From IMG/VR virus record IMGVR_UViG_3300017720_000058, positions 1 through 26,028 of that record: DNA of 26,028 bases; one strand, given 5' to 3'. Numbering within the stretch: position 1 is the first letter of the stretch; each line of letters starts with the position of its first letter. This stretch comes from a virus. The notes under the pieces are model-generated. The model did no database searches, was not told the origin of the DNA, and saw only the letters and a program-made list of their open reading frames with translations. A program made the position numbers and the translations under genes. Shown here one piece after another: positions 1 through 6,262 of the stretch.

Positions 1-22
1 TATGAAACAAAGGAGATGCAAG

Positions 23-208
23 ATGGCTAAGTATACCTTGTATGCAAAGAAAGTTTACTACTATCGTAAAGATATTAATGCTCAAGATAAAAAGAGTGCA
101 GAAAAAAGAAGTGCTGACTATGAAGCAGACGATAATCCAGAAAGATTATTTGAACCTTCAGGTACTGAGTTTTATATAACTAGCATAGAGGAGAGTGATG
201 ATGAGTGA
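23..208 (+). CDS. Small hypothetical protein with acidic tail
   Basis: A 61-residue protein of unknown function. An in-frame ATG also exists at position 2, but the ATG at 23 is preferred because a clean ribosome-binding site (AAAGGAG, 9-15) sits 7 bases before it. The N-terminal third is basic and tyrosine-rich (YYYRKD) and the last 20 residues are acidic, ending EESDDE. No known motif, signal peptide or membrane segment is visible. Its stop overlaps the start of the next small gene (ATG at 201), so it is the first readable gene of a tightly packed early-type operon. Function not assigned. Confidence 0.7.
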   Translation: MAKYTLYAKKVYYYRKDINAQDKKSAEKRSADYEADDNPERLFEPSGTEFYITSIEESDDE

Positions 209-344
209 CAAAGAAAAGTATGAAGAACTATGTGAAGCATTAGTAGGTATAGATGCTACTGAAAGATATACTCACGAAGATATACTTTCATATGTTTATA
301 ACTTAAAAGATACAGAGGAGAAATATTATGACAACAAAAAGTAA
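201..344 (+). CDS. Small hypothetical acidic protein (47 aa)
   Basis: A 47-codon frame beginning MSDKEKYEELCEAL. It overlaps the preceding stop by 8 bases and runs into the next gene, whose ATG is at 328. The overlap on both sides and the AGAGGAG sequence just before (187-193) match the packing of its neighbours, so it is likely real despite its length. The protein is acidic and predicted helical, with no recognisable domain. Confidence 0.55.
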   Translation: MSDKEKYEELCEALVGIDATERYTHEDILSYVYNLKDTEEKYYDNKK

Positions 345-630
345 ACCAAAGATAGATGCAGTAACATTAAATTTAGTTAATAAACTAAAGCAGATAGATG
401 ATACAATCAATGAAGGTGCTTGGGAGTACATACATCTAGGAGATATACTAAGATTACAAGATGCTTTTCATACTACTATTAATCACTATGACTTAAAGAA
501 AAAAGGTGGTATAGGAGAACATGGAGCAGATGAAGGTAAATACACACAATTCTGGCATAGTGATTATGTATGCTATACAAACCCAGAAGCATATGACCCA
601 AGCAAAGTAGAGGAGGAAGATGATGAGTAA
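328..630 (+). CDS. Hypothetical protein (100 aa)
   Basis: A 100-residue soluble protein starting MTTKSKPKIDAVTLNLVNK. The ATG at 328 follows an AGAGGAG site (314-320) located inside the preceding gene. The N-terminal half looks helical, the centre holds a short Lys/Gly stretch (KKKGG), and the end is strongly acidic (VEEEDDE). No catalytic motif, cysteine pair or membrane segment is seen. Its 3' end carries the AGGAGG site (611-616) for the following gene, indicating co-expression. Function unknown. Confidence 0.75.
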   Translation: MTTKSKPKIDAVTLNLVNKLKQIDDTINEGAWEYIHLGDILRLQDAFHTTINHYDLKKKGGIGEHGADEGKYTQFWHSDYVCYTNPEAYDPSKVEEEDDE

Positions 631-880
631 ATATGAATATGGATTTGAAGAGTGGTCACAAGATACAAGAAGGTATACTTTAAAGTGTGACAGAAAACTA
701 ACACGAGATGAAGCAAATGATGCAGTCTATGAAATAGTAGGTGAAATTCATGATGATGAAACAGAACATAAGATTCCATTAGATGATGGTACTATTGTTA
801 TGATTACTTATCATGGTAATGAGTTTGGTAATTCAGATTGTGGAATAACAGAAGGAGTGGAGGATTTAGCAGATGATTAA
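623..880 (+). CDS. Hypothetical protein (85 aa)
   Basis: There are adjacent ATGs at 620 and 623. The second gives a better 6-base gap from AGGAGG (611-616), so 623 is chosen. The protein is acidic and soluble. A likely beta-rich centre (DDGTIVMITYHGNEF) follows a helix that begins with RDEANDAVYEIV. No named family is recognised. It overlaps the glutaredoxin start (873) by 8 bases, placing it in the same transcript. Confidence 0.7.
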   Translation: MSKYEYGFEEWSQDTRRYTLKCDRKLTRDEANDAVYEIVGEIHDDETEHKIPLDDGTIVMITYHGNEFGNSDCGITEGVEDLADD

Positions 881-1205
881 ATATATTATATACACACAAA
901 AGAACTGTGAGTATTGTGCTAAAGCAAAGGCATTACTAGATGAAGCAGATGAAGTATACGAAGAGAGAGTGCTAGACAATCTACCTAAGATAAAAAGATT
1001 TAGAGAAGCAGGACACAAGACTGTACCACAAATCTTTCTACACATAGGTGGGTATACAGAACTAGAAGAGTTTATGTTTCCACCAGACATAGATTTTGAT
1101 GCAGACTTAAATCTAATAGAAGAAACTAGACCTAGTGCAAAGGTAATACCTTTCAAAGGACAGATAGGTTCTATCTCTGGAAAGAAGGAGGATAAAGATG
1201 AGTAA
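873..1205 (+). CDS. Glutaredoxin-like protein
   Basis: A thiol-disulfide oxidoreductase of the thioredoxin fold, likely reducing protein disulfides in the host cytoplasm. The redox pair is C12-E-Y-C15 after a first beta strand (IKYIIYTQ). The cis-proline segment TVPQIF is at about residue 51, followed by the GG-YTEL motif typical of the glutathione/partner-binding face. At 110 residues it is slightly longer than a classical glutaredoxin, with a lysine- and acid-rich tail. A class II ribonucleotide reductase with a C-terminal cysteine pair is encoded downstream, so supplying electrons to it is a reasonable inference. The overlap with both neighbours shows it belongs to the small-gene operon. 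Family call is firm; the substrate is inferred. Confidence 0.92.
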   Translation: MIKYIIYTQKNCEYCAKAKALLDEADEVYEERVLDNLPKIKRFREAGHKTVPQIFLHIGGYTELEEFMFPPDIDFDADLNLIEETRPSAKVIPFKGQIGSISGKKEDKDE

Positions 1206-1365
1206 AAAAATTAAATGTCAAAGAGAAGGTTGCTCTAATAAAGCATATCCAGAAGATATGGAGAACAGAGCAAGTAATCTTTTACTATGTGATGACTGTT
1301 ATACAGAAATAAGATACTTGATGGCAGACTATTTAGATATACATATACAGGAGATTAAGATATGA
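1198..1365 (+). CDS. Small Cys-rich, probably zinc-binding protein (55 aa)
   Basis: A 55-residue frame starting MSKKIKCQREGC, with AAGGAGG (1185-1191) 6 bases before the ATG and its start overlapping the glutaredoxin stop. Four cysteines occur as C-x4-C (residues 7 and 12) and C-x2-C (in LLLCDDCY), spaced as in short treble-clef or zinc-ribbon folds. The rest is helical. Zinc binding is inferred from this spacing; nucleic-acid or protein binding would be typical but is not shown. Confidence 0.65.
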   Translation: MSKKIKCQREGCSNKAYPEDMENRASNLLLCDDCYTEIRYLMADYLDIHIQEIKI

Positions 1366-1517
1366 GTTTTAAAAAATATAAAGTAGAACTAGAACTTGAC
1401 TTTGATAAACGACCTAGAAAAAAAGATATATTACATAGGTTGTTTGACGTAATGAAAGAAGACAAAGTTGAATATAAATTATACAAGTATAACAATAGGT
1501 TATACCATAGAGTTTAG
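1362..1517 (+). CDS. Small basic hypothetical protein (51 aa)
   Basis: This frame starts with an ATGA overlap on the preceding stop (ATG 1362, TGA 1363-1365), with AGGAG at 1349-1353. It encodes 51 residues, very rich in Lys, Arg and Tyr (FDKRPRKKDILHRLFDVMK). Alternating strand-like and helical segments suggest a small folded protein that might bind nucleic acid. No family is recognised. Confidence 0.55.
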   Translation: MSFKKYKVELELDFDKRPRKKDILHRLFDVMKEDKVEYKLYKYNNRLYHRV

Positions 1518-1531
1518 AGGGGGACTTAACT

Positions 1532-1624
1532 ATGATAAATATAAATAAAGAAATGTTACAAATACTTATAAGTATTTTAATGTGGTATTTTCTATGTTTT
1601 ATTGTACCTTATGTTGGGTATTGA
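1532..1624 (+). CDS. Membrane micropeptide (30 aa)
   Basis: A 30-codon frame starting MININKEMLQILIS, preceded by a strong purine run (AGAGGGGG, 1516-1523) 8 bases before its ATG. Residues 9-27 are nearly all hydrophobic and would span a membrane once. The ribosome-binding site and its fit between genes support it, but a peptide this short cannot be proven from one sequence. Its last codons overlap the -35 box of the promoter at 1621. Confidence 0.45.
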   Translation: MININKEMLQILISILMWYFLCFIVPYVGY

Positions 1625-1649
1625 CTATATGGAAAATGTAATGTATAAT
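1621..1649 (+). promoter_or_regulatory. Sigma70-type promoter TTGACT-N17-TATAAT
   Basis: A -35 TTGACT at 1621-1626 and a perfect -10 TATAAT at 1644-1649 with the ideal 17-base spacing. Transcription would start near 1656, about 15 bases before the ATG at 1671. It belongs to the set of near-identical promoters listed in this window. Confidence 0.6.
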
Positions 1650-1670
1650 AAAAATATTATGAGAAAAGAT

Positions 1671-1862
1671 ATGTATGTAATAGCTATGCCTTATCCTAAT
1701 GAGATACAGTTACCAGATATATTAGAAGAAAATAATGGTGAGGTTATGTATTTTAAAAATAAAAATGATGCTAAAAAGTTTTTACAAAACTTATATGATG
1801 ACAGAAATATACATATACAAGCATTAATAGATGACAACATAGAGATTATGAGAGTACAATGA
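1671..1862 (+). CDS. Small hypothetical protein (63 aa)
   Basis: The open frame extends upstream, with ATGs at 1629, 1641 and 1659. The ATG at 1671 is preferred because it follows GAGAAAAG and lies just downstream of the promoter whose start point is near 1656; earlier ATGs fall in or next to the promoter elements. From there the product begins MYVIAMPYPNEIQLPDIL. It alternates strand and helix and includes FKNKNDAKKFLQNLYDDRN. No known domain is recognised. The stop overlaps the next gene's ATG (ATGA). Start choice is uncertain. Confidence 0.6.
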   Translation: MYVIAMPYPNEIQLPDILEENNGEVMYFKNKNDAKKFLQNLYDDRNIHIQALIDDNIEIMRVQ

Positions 1863-2017
1863 ATGAATTAGAAATATTAAAAAAAAATGTAAGAGATTTA
1901 CAAGAGCAATTACGTAATGCTTATGTAAGAATCAAACAACTACAAGAAGAATTAGATAAAAATAAACCTGATAAAGGTTTGTATAATCCAGATGCAGGAT
2001 ATATTAAAGATGAATAA
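1859..2017 (+). CDS. Small coiled-coil protein (52 aa)
   Basis: A 52-residue frame with an ATGA overlap on the previous stop. Residues 1-36 carry regular heptad-like hydrophobic spacing with charged flanks (LEILKKNVRDLQEQL, then IKQLQEELDK), indicating a short coiled coil that may dimerise. The tail (GLYNPDAGYIKDE) looks unstructured. Function unknown; translation is probably coupled to its neighbours. Confidence 0.55.
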   Translation: MNELEILKKNVRDLQEQLRNAYVRIKQLQEELDKNKPDKGLYNPDAGYIKDE

Positions 2018-2147
2018 TGATAGAGAAAGAAGATTAAAAGCTACAGGAAAATGGTTTCAACGTAGCACTAAGAAAAACTTATGGGTGAACCATGTGTTTC
2101 CCATACTTTTAACTGTAAGTTTTATATTTTATTTACTTACATTATAA
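2010..2147 (+). CDS. Small tail-anchored membrane protein (45 aa)
   Basis: A 45-residue frame overlapping the end of the preceding gene by 8 bases. The N-terminal half is highly basic (NNDRERRLKATGKWFQRS, then KK). The last 17 residues are hydrophobic (VFPILLTVSFIFYLLTL), so the protein would insert with its charged end in the cytoplasm. Phages often encode such early membrane peptides to alter the host envelope, but no specific role can be read from this one. Confidence 0.5.
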   Translation: MNNDRERRLKATGKWFQRSTKKNLWVNHVFPILLTVSFIFYLLTL

Positions 2148-2161
2148 CAAGAGAGAGTAAG

Positions 2162-2341
2162 ATGAATTTATTAGAAGAAGAAATAAAAGAACTAATTAAA
2201 GAAAGATATTATGAGTACCTTGAGGAAGGTTATGAATCTTTTGAAGCTATGGAATTAGCCAAGAGAGATATACATGAAACAAAAGAAGTTGAGATAGATG
2301 CTTATAATAAAGTATATGATAGTTCTTTTGATATTGACTAA
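2162..2341 (+). CDS. Small acidic helical protein (59 aa)
   Basis: An upstream in-frame ATG exists at 2081, but that extension lies within the membrane-peptide gene. The ATG at 2162, after an AGAGAG purine run (2150-2155), gives a coherent 59-residue acidic protein beginning MNLLEEEIKELIKERYYEY. It is almost wholly helical and charged, ending SSFDID. No family recognised. The promoter for the primase-helicase begins in its last codons. Confidence 0.6.
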   Translation: MNLLEEEIKELIKERYYEYLEEGYESFEAMELAKRDIHETKEVEIDAYNKVYDSSFDID

Positions 2342-2362
2342 CAGTATATAATAGTATATAAT
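2334..2362 (+). promoter_or_regulatory. Sigma70-type promoter TTGACT-N17-TATAAT, upstream of primase-helicase
   Basis: TTGACT at 2334-2339 and TATAAT at 2357-2362 with 17 bases between. A start near 2369 would leave a 16-base leader before the ATG at 2385. The -10 region is part of an exact 10-bp tandem repeat that supplies a second TATAAT at 2347-2352. Confidence 0.65.
2343..2362 (+). repeat. 10-bp tandem direct repeat containing two TATAAT boxes
   Basis: The decamer AGTATATAAT occurs twice in a row (2343-2352 and 2353-2362). Only the second copy is correctly spaced from the TTGACT at 2334. The extra copy may aid melting, or it may be a replication slip. Confidence 0.8.
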
Positions 2363-2384
2363 AAAAATTTTAATGGGGATAATT

Positions 2385-4025
2385 ATGGAAAAGACATGGC
2401 TAGACAGGGGTGCTTGTCCTAAGTGTGGTTCAAGTGATGGTAATGTTAGACATTCTGAAGGATATAGCTTTTGTTTTTCCTGTAACACTAGATTTGGAGA
2501 GAGTATGCAACAGGAAAAGGTAATACCAATGAAGACTGAGAGTTTAATTAAAACTGTAGGTACTACAGGTGCATTAACTGAACGTAATATTAGTAAAGAA
2601 ACAGCACAAAAGTATCACACACAAGTTAAAGTAAATGGTAACATGAATACGCACCACATCTACAAATACTTTGATAGTGGTGGAAACAATATTGGTAATA
2701 AAATTAGAGATGTAGCCACAAAAAATATGTGGGTTGAAGGAAACATATCTGATGCAGTATTGTTTGGACAAGATTTATTTACAGGTGGTGGTAAGTATGT
2801 AACTATTACTGAAGGAGAAGTAGATGCTATGTCTGCCTACGAATTATTAGGTAGCAAGTGGGCATGTGTATCTGTTAAGACAGGTGCAGGTTCTGCAGTA
2901 CGAGATTGTAGAAAAGCATTTGAATATTTAGATAGCTTTCAAAATATAGTTATATCATTTGATATGGATAAGCAAGGTAAAGAAGCTAGTGAAAAGGTAG
3001 CACAGTTGTTTAGTCCTAACAAATGTAAGATAATGAACATGGAATTTAAAGATGCTAACGAGTATCTCAAGATGGGTAAGAGAGAAAAGTTTTCACAAGC
3101 ATGGTGGAATGCACAACCTTTTACTCCTGCAGGTATAACTAACCTTAGAGATTTAGGAGATGCTTTATATACAGAGGAGTATTGTGAAACAGTACCTTAT
3201 CCTTGGGGTAAGATGAATGAAAAGACTTATGGTATGAGAACAGGTGAGTTAATTACATTTACATCTGGTGCAGGTATGGGTAAGTCTTCTATTATGAGAG
3301 AACTCATGCATCATTTACTCAAGAATACAAATCATAACATAGGTATACTTGCATTAGAAGAGAGTATTAAAAATACTGCATTTAATATTATGTCAGTAGA
3401 AGCTAATGCTAGATTATATATCAAAGAGATTAGAGATAAGTTTAGTAGAGAACAATTACAAGAGTATCAAAAGAATACAGTTGGCTCTGGTAGGTTCTTT
3501 GCCTTTGACCACTTTGGTTCTATTGACAATGACGAGATACTATCTAGAGTTAGATATATGTCTCAAGCATTAGAATGTAAATGGATATTTGTTGACCATT
3601 TATCTATACTTGTATCAGGTCAAGAAGATGGAGATGAAAGAAAGTCTATTGATGTATTGATGACTAAGTTACGTTCTCTTGTAGAGCAAACAAACATTGG
3701 TATGTTATTAGTATCACATCTACGTAGACCTGCAGGTGATGCAGGGCATGAGAATGGTAAAGAGATTACTTTATCACATCTTAGAGGTTCAGCATCTATT
3801 GCACATCTTAGTGATGGTGTTATTGGATTAGAAAGAAATCAACAAGATGATGATGAAGTTAAATCTAATACTACAACGATTCGTATATTAAAGAATAGAT
3901 ATACAGGTGAAACAGGGATAGCTACACATCTACATTATAATAAAGAAACAGGTCGTATGAAAGAGATTGACAATCCTTACGAAGTAGATTATAATGCAGA
4001 GAATACAGAGGAGGTACCCTTCTAA
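2385..4025 (+). CDS. T7 gp4-like DNA primase-helicase
   Basis: A bifunctional replication protein: primase makes RNA primers and the C-terminal RecA-type ring helicase unwinds DNA ahead of the polymerase. Visible in order: zinc ribbon C11-x2-C14 and C30-x2-C33; TOPRIM motifs ITEGEVDAMS (about 141-150) and SFDMD (191-195); Walker A GAGMGKSS (295-302); Walker B-like WIFVDHLSIL; LLVSHLRRP; and TLSHLRGSASIAHLSDG near the C-terminus. At 546 residues it is close to T7 gp4 (566). The tail is acidic and ends EEVPF; in T7 an acidic tail with terminal Phe contacts the polymerase. The ATG at 2385 is preferred over 2373 because GGGG (2376-2379) sits between them. A perfect promoter lies just upstream, and another, serving the next genes, lies inside its 3' end. 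Confidence 0.95.
   Translation: MEKTWLDRGACPKCGSSDGNVRHSEGYSFCFSCNTRFGESMQQEKVIPMKTESLIKTVGTTGALTERNISKETAQKYHTQVKVNGNMNTHHIYKYFDSGGNNIGNKIRDVATKNMWVEGNISDAVLFGQDLFTGGGKYVTITEGEVDAMSAYELLGSKWACVSVKTGAGSAVRDCRKAFEYLDSFQNIVISFDMDKQGKEASEKVAQLFSPNKCKIMNMEFKDANEYLKMGKREKFSQAWWNAQPFTPAGITNLRDLGDALYTEEYCETVPYPWGKMNEKTYGMRTGELITFTSGAGMGKSSIMRELMHHLLKNTNHNIGILALEESIKNTAFNIMSVEANARLYIKEIRDKFSREQLQEYQKNTVGSGRFFAFDHFGSIDNDEILSRVRYMSQALECKWIFVDHLSILVSGQEDGDERKSIDVLMTKLRSLVEQTNIGMLLVSHLRRPAGDAGHENGKEITLSHLRGSASIAHLSDGVIGLERNQQDDDEVKSNTTTIRILKNRYTGETGIATHLHYNKETGRMKEIDNPYEVDYNAENTEEVPF
3967..3995 (+). promoter_or_regulatory. Perfect-consensus sigma70 promoter inside the primase-helicase 3' end
   Basis: TTGACA (3967-3972), 17 bases, TATAAT (3990-3995): all twelve consensus positions match. 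The predicted start near 4002 would give a leader of about 23 bases containing the AGAGGAGG site (4007-4014) and then the ATG at 4025. It would add transcription of the zinc ribbon and DNA polymerase genes. Confidence 0.65.
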
Positions 4026-4213
4026 TGAAGTGTTGGCATTGTGATACAGAAATAATATGGGGAGGAGACCATGATACTGAAGATGATGAAGATTATAGTA
4101 TGGTGACAAATTTAACTTGTCCTAATTGTGGTGCTTTTCATTTAGTATATTTACCTAAAGAAGAACAAGAGAATGATAAACAAAGGGGGATAGATTTTGA
4201 AAGTAGTTCTTGA
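4025..4213 (+). CDS. Zinc-ribbon protein (62 aa)
   Basis: A 62-residue protein with two CxxC knuckles, C-W-H-C near residue 3 and C-P-N-C near 32, the classic four-cysteine zinc ribbon. A very acidic stretch (GGDHDTEDDEDYS) lies between them. It starts in a TAATG overlap with the primase-helicase stop and is preceded by AGAGGAGG. Its end overlaps the polymerase start by 17 bases. Its position between helicase and polymerase suggests a replication accessory role, but this is only context. Confidence 0.75.
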   Translation: MKCWHCDTEIIWGGDHDTEDDEDYSMVTNLTCPNCGAFHLVYLPKEEQENDKQRGIDFESSS

Positions 4214-5831
4214 TATAGAAACAGACCAGATAGATGCTTCAGTAGTTAATTGTATTGTTGCAAAGGATATTAAAACAAATGTATCAACAGTATTTGACCC
4301 AAGTAATATGCATGTATTTAAGAATTGGTCTAAAGATATTGACCAATATATTATGCATAATGGTTTATCATTTGATGCTCCTGTATTAAATAGATTACTA
4401 GGTACAAATATTAAACCTTCACAAGTATTAGATACATTAATATTATCACAACTATTTAATCCATTACGTGATGGTGGTCATGGATTAAAAGCATGGGGTG
4501 ATAGATTTAATTTTCCTAAAGGTGATATAAAATCATTTGCTAATTATTCTTTTGAGTTACAAAAGTATTGTATGCAAGATGTAGATATAACACACAAATT
4601 ATACGAGCATTTAAAGAAAGAAGGCAGAGGTTTTTCTAGGTCTTCCATTGATTTAGAACATCAAGTCAGAGTTATCATTGACCAACAAGAGAGAAATGGT
4701 TTTGCATTAGATGTTCGTAAAGCTATGTCTTTATATAATACATTAAGAGATGAAGCAAGTGCATTAGAGAAGTGGGGTAAGATACACTTTGACCCTACAA
4801 GAAAAGATTTAAAAACAAAAACAAAATATATACCTTTTAATATAGGTTCACGACAACAAATAGCTGATAGATTACAGGAGTTAGGTTGGAAACCTAAGAA
4901 GCATACTGATAAAGGCAATGTAATTGTTAATGAAGAAGTTTTAGATAGTATAAATCTAGAAGAAGCAAAGAAGTTTGCTAGGTATTTACTATTACAAAAA
5001 AGAATTGCACAGATTAAATCTTGGATTGAATCGTGTGATGATAAAGATGGAAGAGTACATGGTAGAGTTATGACATTACGTACTGTGACAGGTCGTATGG
5101 CACATAACAGTCCTAACATGGCACAGATTCCTGCTGTTCGTTCTCCATATGGTAAAGAGTGTAGGGAATGTTGGACTGTTGACAATCCCTATACTCATTC
5201 CATTGTAGGTACAGATGCTAGTGGATTAGAGTTACGTTGTTTAGCACACTTAATGAATGATACTAATTTTACTGAAGAAGTTTTGAATGGAGATATACAT
5301 ACTGCTAATATGAAAATGGCAGGATTAACAGATAGAGACCAAGCAAAGACATTTATCTATGCATTTATGTATGGTGCAGGTGCATCTAAAATAGGTAAAA
5401 TAGTAGGTAAAGGTGCTAAAGAAGGACAGATACTAATTGATAGGTTTCTTTCTAATATGCCTGCTCTTAAAAGAGTTAGGGATAGTGTAACTGAAACAGC
5501 TAAGAGAGGTAAGATAAAAGGTATTGATGGTAGATTATTATATGTACGTTCTCCACATAGTGCATTGAATACATTACTACAAGGAGCAGGTGCAGTCGTA
5601 TGTAAGTTGTGGTTAATAAATATGAATAAAAGAATAGTACAAACAGGTGTTGATGCTAAGTTAGTTGCTTCTATACATGATGAATACCAATATGAAGTTG
5701 CAAAGAAAGATGTAAAAAGATTTGGTAGTATTACCAAAGATGCAATGAAGGACACAGAGCATCAATTAAAAATGAAATGTCCATTAGATAGTGAGTGGAA
5801 GGAGGGTAAGACATGGGCAGAAACACATTAG
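4197..5831 (+). CDS. T7-like family A DNA polymerase with 3'-5' exonuclease
   Basis: The replicative polymerase. The start is TTG at 4197, 7 bases after AAGGGGG (4183-4189); it must be here because exonuclease motif I (D6-x-E8) begins at once. Exo II is HNGLSFD (54-60) and Exo III is YCMQDVD (124-130). Polymerase motif A has D340 in VGTDASGLELR, motif B is RDQAKTFIYAFMYG (380-393) and motif C is HDE (494-496). Tyr388 occupies the position of E. coli Phe762 and T7 Tyr526. At 544 residues it is about 160 shorter than T7 gp5. The region corresponding to the thioredoxin-binding insertion (about 190-215 here) is only a short linker, so processivity probably does not depend on thioredoxin as in T7. 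It overlaps endonuclease VII by 19 bases. Confidence 0.96.
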   Translation: MKVVLDIETDQIDASVVNCIVAKDIKTNVSTVFDPSNMHVFKNWSKDIDQYIMHNGLSFDAPVLNRLLGTNIKPSQVLDTLILSQLFNPLRDGGHGLKAWGDRFNFPKGDIKSFANYSFELQKYCMQDVDITHKLYEHLKKEGRGFSRSSIDLEHQVRVIIDQQERNGFALDVRKAMSLYNTLRDEASALEKWGKIHFDPTRKDLKTKTKYIPFNIGSRQQIADRLQELGWKPKKHTDKGNVIVNEEVLDSINLEEAKKFARYLLLQKRIAQIKSWIESCDDKDGRVHGRVMTLRTVTGRMAHNSPNMAQIPAVRSPYGKECRECWTVDNPYTHSIVGTDASGLELRCLAHLMNDTNFTEEVLNGDIHTANMKMAGLTDRDQAKTFIYAFMYGAGASKIGKIVGKGAKEGQILIDRFLSNMPALKRVRDSVTETAKRGKIKGIDGRLLYVRSPHSALNTLLQGAGAVVCKLWLINMNKRIVQTGVDAKLVASIHDEYQYEVAKKDVKRFGSITKDAMKDTEHQLKMKCPLDSEWKEGKTWAETH

Positions 5832-6262
5832 TACAAAAAGAATTGTTTAATGATTGTGAATCTATTGACACAAGCAAACCATTAAAGACATGTGTTAAGT
5901 GTAAGAAGACTAAACCATTAGATGCCTTTCAAAGTTATGGTCATAATCAAAAGACTACAGGATTACCTTCTACTGAAAGAGTTTGTAAATCGTGTGCTAA
6001 TGAGAGGAATAGACAAACAAGACAATTAAGATTAGTTACTCCTCCTCCACCTAAAGATTATAGATGTCCTATTTGTTTGACAAGTGCTGAAGAAAACAAT
6101 CAAAGGAATAATCAATGGTGTTTAGACCATGACCATGATACAGGAGAAGCTAGAGGTTGGTTATGTAATAAATGTAATTCAGCTTTAGGTTGGTTTGATG
6201 ATAACATAGATTTTTTAAAAAGAGCAGTACAATATTTGGAGAAGAGTAATGGTAACAGTTAA
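5813..6262 (+). CDS. Recombination endonuclease VII family nuclease
   Basis: An HNH-type, zinc-supported resolvase that cuts branched DNA such as Holliday junctions and clears replicative DNA before packaging (T4 gp49 family). The C-terminal half carries the family signature: CPICLTS, CLDHDHDTGEARGWLCNKCN, then ALGWFDDN; the HDHDTG segment holds the catalytic histidines. An extra N-terminal CVKC...CKSC pair forms a second zinc knuckle, often seen in phage versions. It starts at ATG 5813 inside the polymerase gene, with AAGGAGGG at 5801-5808, and overlaps the next gene by 14 bases. It probably replaces the T7 gp3 resolvase in this module. Confidence 0.92.
   Translation: MGRNTLVQKELFNDCESIDTSKPLKTCVKCKKTKPLDAFQSYGHNQKTTGLPSTERVCKSCANERNRQTRQLRLVTPPPPKDYRCPICLTSAEENNQRNNQWCLDHDHDTGEARGWLCNKCNSALGWFDDNIDFLKRAVQYLEKSNGNS

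Noticed and set aside
1396-1424. TTGACT in the 51-residue basic gene as another promoter
   Set aside because: Only a run of A follows at the required spacing; no -10 box.
4661-5755. Long minus-strand open frames within the polymerase gene
   Set aside because: They mirror the polymerase codons, lack ribosome-binding sites and show no domain-like composition; the plus-strand protein has all catalytic motifs.
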